DNA from: CAWIMX01 sp963837345
GTDB lineage: Bacteria > Acidobacteriota > Vicinamibacteria > Vicinamibacterales > CAVVIG01
Direction of reading: 5' to 3'
Length of the DNA: 64,000 nucleotides
Assembly (NCBI GenBank): GCA_963837345.1
Contig: CAWIMX010000001.1
Location: 3,906,001-3,970,000 of the forward strand
Part shown: positions 61,937-64,000 of the stretch, piece by piece
Layout: each line of letters begins with the position of its first letter
How positions within the stretch are numbered: position 1 is the first letter of the stretch
The notes under the pieces: generated by a model
Database searches by the model: none
What the model was told of the DNA's origin: nothing
Seen by the model: only the letters and a program-made list of their open reading frames with translations
Position numbers and translations under genes: made by a program

Positions 61937-62248
61937 TTACGACGCCCGACGCGCCTGCCGCTGCATAGCCTCGTGCAAGTCCCAGTCGGCTTGCAGCCGC
62001 ATCCATAGCTGCGGAGACGTCTTCAGCAACCGGCCGAGTCGCAGCGCCGTGTCCGCCGTGATGCCCCGCTTTCCGAGCACGATCTCATTGAGGCGATTGA
62101 GCGAGATGCCGAGCCGTTTGGCCGCCTCGAGCTGACCAAGGCCGAGCGGCTTCAGGTACTCCTCCAGGAGAATCTCGCCGGGCGGGATCGCGGGCCCGAG
62201 CCACTCCGGATCTCTAGTGATAGTCCTCGACGCGGACTTCGTAGGCAT
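61937..62248 (-). CDS. higA: HigA-type antitoxin, XRE helix-turn-helix
   Basis: A 103-residue antitoxin and autorepressor. It has the HigA/VapI pattern: IPPGEILLEEYLKPLGLGQ, AAKRLGISLNRLNEIVLGKRG for the helix-turn-helix (about residues 43-63), and TADTALRLGRLLKTSPQLWM. The start at 62248 lies inside the 3-prime end of higB (35-bp overlap); no other ATG precedes the domain. With its toxin gene truncated, it is an orphan antitoxin here. Confidence 0.88.
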   Translation of the reverse strand: MPTKSASRTITRDPEWLGPAIPPGEILLEEYLKPLGLGQLEAAKRLGISLNRLNEIVLGKRGITADTALRLGRLLKTSPQLWMRLQADWDLHEAMQRQARRAS

Positions 62249-62348
62249 GTCCGTTCTCCCAGCGAAAGGTCACCCGGTATTGCTCGTTGACTCTGATGCT
62301 GTGCCGCCCGGCTCGGTCGCCCTTCAGCGGCTCCAGTCGATTGCCGCA
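62214..62348 (-). pseudogene. higB: HigB-type toxin, C-terminal remnant
   Basis: About 45 codons survive: GNRLEPLKGDRAGRHSIRVN, then EQYRVTFRWENGHAYEVRVEDYH, which is the C-terminal half of the RelE-fold ribosome-dependent mRNase HigB. The N-terminal half, about 45-50 residues, is missing. Upstream of GN the sequence becomes the 5-prime part of an IS3 transposase gene. The frame is open for a few more codons but these are IS sequence. No functional toxin is expected. Confidence 0.8.
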
Positions 62349-62349
62349 A

Positions 62350-62654
62350 GTATTCGCCTGAAGTCCGCGAGCGGTTCGTGCGGCTGGTGCAGGAGCACAC
62401 CAGCCGAGCACGGCTCCCAGTGGGCGGCGATCGCCGCCATCGCGCCGAAGGCCGGCTGCACCACCGAGACGCTCCGGCGGTGGGTGCGCCAGGCTGAACG
62501 CGACGCTGGCCAGCGCGCCGGCCTGACCACCGACGAGCGCGCGGAGCTGAAACGATTGCAGCGCGAAGTCGTCGAGCTGAAGCGCGCGAACGAGATTCTC
62601 AAGAAAGCGTCCGCGTATTTTGCCCAGGCGGAGCTCGACCGCCGCGGGAAGTAG
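62350..62654 (+). pseudogene. IS3-family transposase OrfA, start lost and frameshifted
   Basis: The helix-turn-helix half of the transposase. KYSPEVRERFVRLVQEHTS is read first (62350-62403). One extra C at 62404-62405 then shifts the frame, and the rest (EHGSQWAAIAAIAPKAGC, TETLRRWVRQAERD, AYFAQAELDRRGK) runs to the TAG at 62652-62654. The leucine-zipper-like segment ELKRLQREVVELKRANEIL is intact. No start codon is in frame at the 5-prime end unless two further extra bases in ATTGCCGCAAG are removed. Confidence 0.78.
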
Positions 62655-63553
62655 TGGTGGGCTTCATCAACGACCACCGCGAGACGTATGGGGTCGAGTC
62701 GATCTGCCGTGTCGTGCCGATCGCCCCGTCGACGTACTACCGCCATCGTGCCCGCCAGCTCGACCCGACGAAACGATCAGCGCGGGCCATCCGGGACGAG
62801 GTCGTGAAGGCGATCATTCAGCGCATCTGGCACGAGCACGACCAGGCGTACGGCTCCCGGAAGGTCTGGAAGCAAATGGGTCGGGAAGGCCTGCGCGAAG
62901 CGCGCTGCCGCGTCCGGCGCCTGATGCGCGAGCTGGGCCTGGTCGGCGTCGTGCGGGGACGGGCGTGGACCACGACGACGCAGCCCGAGGCGGCGGCCGT
63001 GCGCCCCGCCGACCTGGTGGATCGCCACTTCGTCGCCACGCGACCGAATCAACTGTGGGTTAGCGATTTCACGTACGTCGCCACGTGGGCCGGCTTCGTC
63101 TATGTCGCCTTCGTCATCGACGTCTTCGCACGCCGTATCGTCGGTTGGCGGGTCTCCTCGTCGCTCCGCACCGATTTCGTGCTCGATGCCCTGGAGCAGG
63201 CGATTTACGCCCGCTGCGACGATACGGTCGGCGACCTCGTGCATCACAGCGATCGCGGGAGCCAATATCTGTCGATGCGGTATACCGAGCGGTTGGCCGA
63301 CGCCGGCATTGAGCCGTCGGTCGGCAGTCGCGGCGACAGCTACGACAACGCCCTCGCCGAATCGGTCATCGGGCTTTTCAAAGCGGAAGTGATCCGTCGG
63401 AAAGGGACCGTGGCGCACGCTCGACGGCGGTGGAATTCGCGACCCTCACGTGGGTGGATTGGTTCAATCACCGACGGCTGCTCGAGCCCATCGGCTACAT
63501 GCCACCGGCCGAGTACCGAAGCACGGTACTATGAGCAAGCTGCCGTCGCCTGA
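62654..63553 (+). pseudogene. IS3-family transposase OrfB (DDE integrase), frame disturbed near the 3-prime end
   Basis: Catalytic half of the IS3 transposase. It starts at a GTG overlapping the orfA stop. HTH_21 (SICRVVPIAPSTYYRHRARQ) is followed by an rve domain with the DDE triad: D in WVSDFTYVATW, D in VIDVFARRIVGW and E in ALAESVIGLFKAE. Extra single bases near 63407, 63426 and 63516 displace the segment VEFATLTWVDWFNHRRLLEP. After the third the frame returns to end as EARYYEQAAVA. Repair restores a normal 298-residue OrfB. Confidence 0.82.
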
Positions 63554-63674
63554 CTCACATAACTTGCTCTCCGAGATTCCCGGTACGCTTCAGCGGGCGA
63601 GGCGCGAGGACCTTCATCACCGGATCAAGTATCAGGTCTGATAGAGTTGGTGTCCTCAAACTGGAGGTGTCTCC

Positions 63675-64000
63675 GTGCGAAACTACGCGTTAACCGCCGC
63701 CTCGGTCGGGCCGCTGGTCGTTCTTGCGCTGCTCGGAGGACCACTCACGCCGGCAGTAGTCCACGGCTGGGAAACCTCTCCGATTAATCAATACCTCGTC
63801 GAATTCAAAGGCAAACACCTGCCGTCGGATTTGAACGCGCGGCTGTCGATGCTGGCGGGAACGCTCGTCGACGTGGCTCCCGAAGTCGGGGTCGCGATTC
63901 TCGGCAACATCACTCCAGAGGGGGCGGGCGTGGTGGCCTCTTGGCGCGACGTGAACGACCTGATGCCCGATGTGCTACTGGATCCGCCGCGAGCCATGGA
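63675..64000 (+). CDS. Subtilisin-like (S8) serine protease, N-terminal part (runs off the window)
   Basis: The frame opens at a GTG at 63675 with GGAGG 7 bp upstream and stays open to the window edge, giving 108 residues. A signal peptide (about residues 5-32) is followed by a region that resembles the I9-type propeptide of subtilases: QYLVEFKGKHLPSDLNARL, then APEVGVAILGNITPEGA and VNDLMPDVLLDPP. The catalytic domain is beyond the window, so the call rests on the propeptide pattern. Confidence 0.6.
   Translation, partial: MRNYALTAASVGPLVVLALLGGPLTPAVVHGWETSPINQYLVEFKGKHLPSDLNARLSMLAGTLVDVAPEVGVAILGNITPEGAGVVASWRDVNDLMPDVLLDPPRAM

Larger units (their letters stand above)
62339..63592 (+). 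mobile_element. IS3-family insertion sequence, left end missing
   Basis: Two overlapping transposase frames (orfA, orfB) in standard IS3 order. The probable right inverted repeat is at 63579-63592 (CCCGGTACGCTTCA, whose complement begins TGAAGCG, close to the TGAACCG-type IS3 ends). On the left, transposase sequence meets higB at about 62340-62350 with no room for an inverted repeat, so the element is truncated or recombined there. Confidence 0.75.

Overview
The window is about 64 kb of GC-rich (roughly two-thirds G+C), gene-dense bacterial chromosome. Gene content suggests an acidobacterium, with the class Vicinamibacteria plausible: a complete GlgE/trehalose locus, DUF4168 and DUF481 proteins, a bacterial deoxyhypusine-synthase homologue, sigma-54-type promoters, an S8 protease and a pair of lineage-type secreted proteins. 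This assignment is inference from content, not a phylogenetic result.

Layout. Positions 1-3459 form a minus-strand run: tsaB, rimI, a DUF465 gene, psd, pssA and the start of a heavy-metal P-type ATPase. From 3.5 to 16.9 kb come mutS (frameshifted), a peptide-binding protein, a DUF218 protein, a deoxyhypusine-synthase-like enzyme, a patatin phospholipase, a secreted unknown, a HAD hydrolase, acetate kinase, PPK2, nicotinate phosphoribosyltransferase and a TPR membrane protein. A tRNA-Arg(CCU) lies at 16.9 kb, followed by a broken small gene, apt and acylphosphatase. From 18.4 to 25.3 kb is a seven-gene TetR/TolC/HlyD/ABC/ABC/permease/permease efflux operon with the layout of E. coli cecR-ybhGFSR, coupled by ATGA overlaps except at the last permease.

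From 25.4 to 51 kb the window is a trehalose/alpha-glucan hub: an OtsA-OtsB fusion, TreY, a CUT1-type sugar ABC importer, GlgX/TreX, GlgE, maltokinase, TreZ and TreS. A P-type cation ATPase plus Ca2+/cation antiporter, a lactate/malate-family dehydrogenase, an MscS-like membrane protein and a glycosyltransferase sit between them. Together these provide three trehalose routes (OtsAB, TreYZ, TreS) and trehalose-to-glucan conversion (TreS, maltokinase, GlgE), next to sugar import and an osmotic-type channel.

From 52 to 61.6 kb is a stress/redox block: an MBL-fold enzyme, a deleted VTT membrane gene, a DUF4168 protein, a FAD/Fe-S oxidoreductase, a pyruvate-oxidase-like TPP enzyme, an unusual AAA(sigma-54-type)-CBS fusion protein, Hsp20 and a small unknown. 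Four GG-N10-GC (-24/-12) promoter-like sites lie on the plus strand here, and I regard this possible sigma-54 circuit as the most interesting part of the window. From 61.6 kb the sequence becomes accessory: a 3-prime tRNA-Pro fragment that looks like an attachment site, higA with a truncated higB, a damaged IS3-family element, and the start of a subtilisin-like protease.

A striking property is the number of single-base frameshifts in otherwise intact genes (mutS, both ABC-2 permeases, the cation ATPase, treY, a sugar-binding protein, glgE, both IS3 ORFs and a small gene). Most are one extra base. This points to uncorrected consensus indels more than to gene decay, so these genes are annotated across the breaks.
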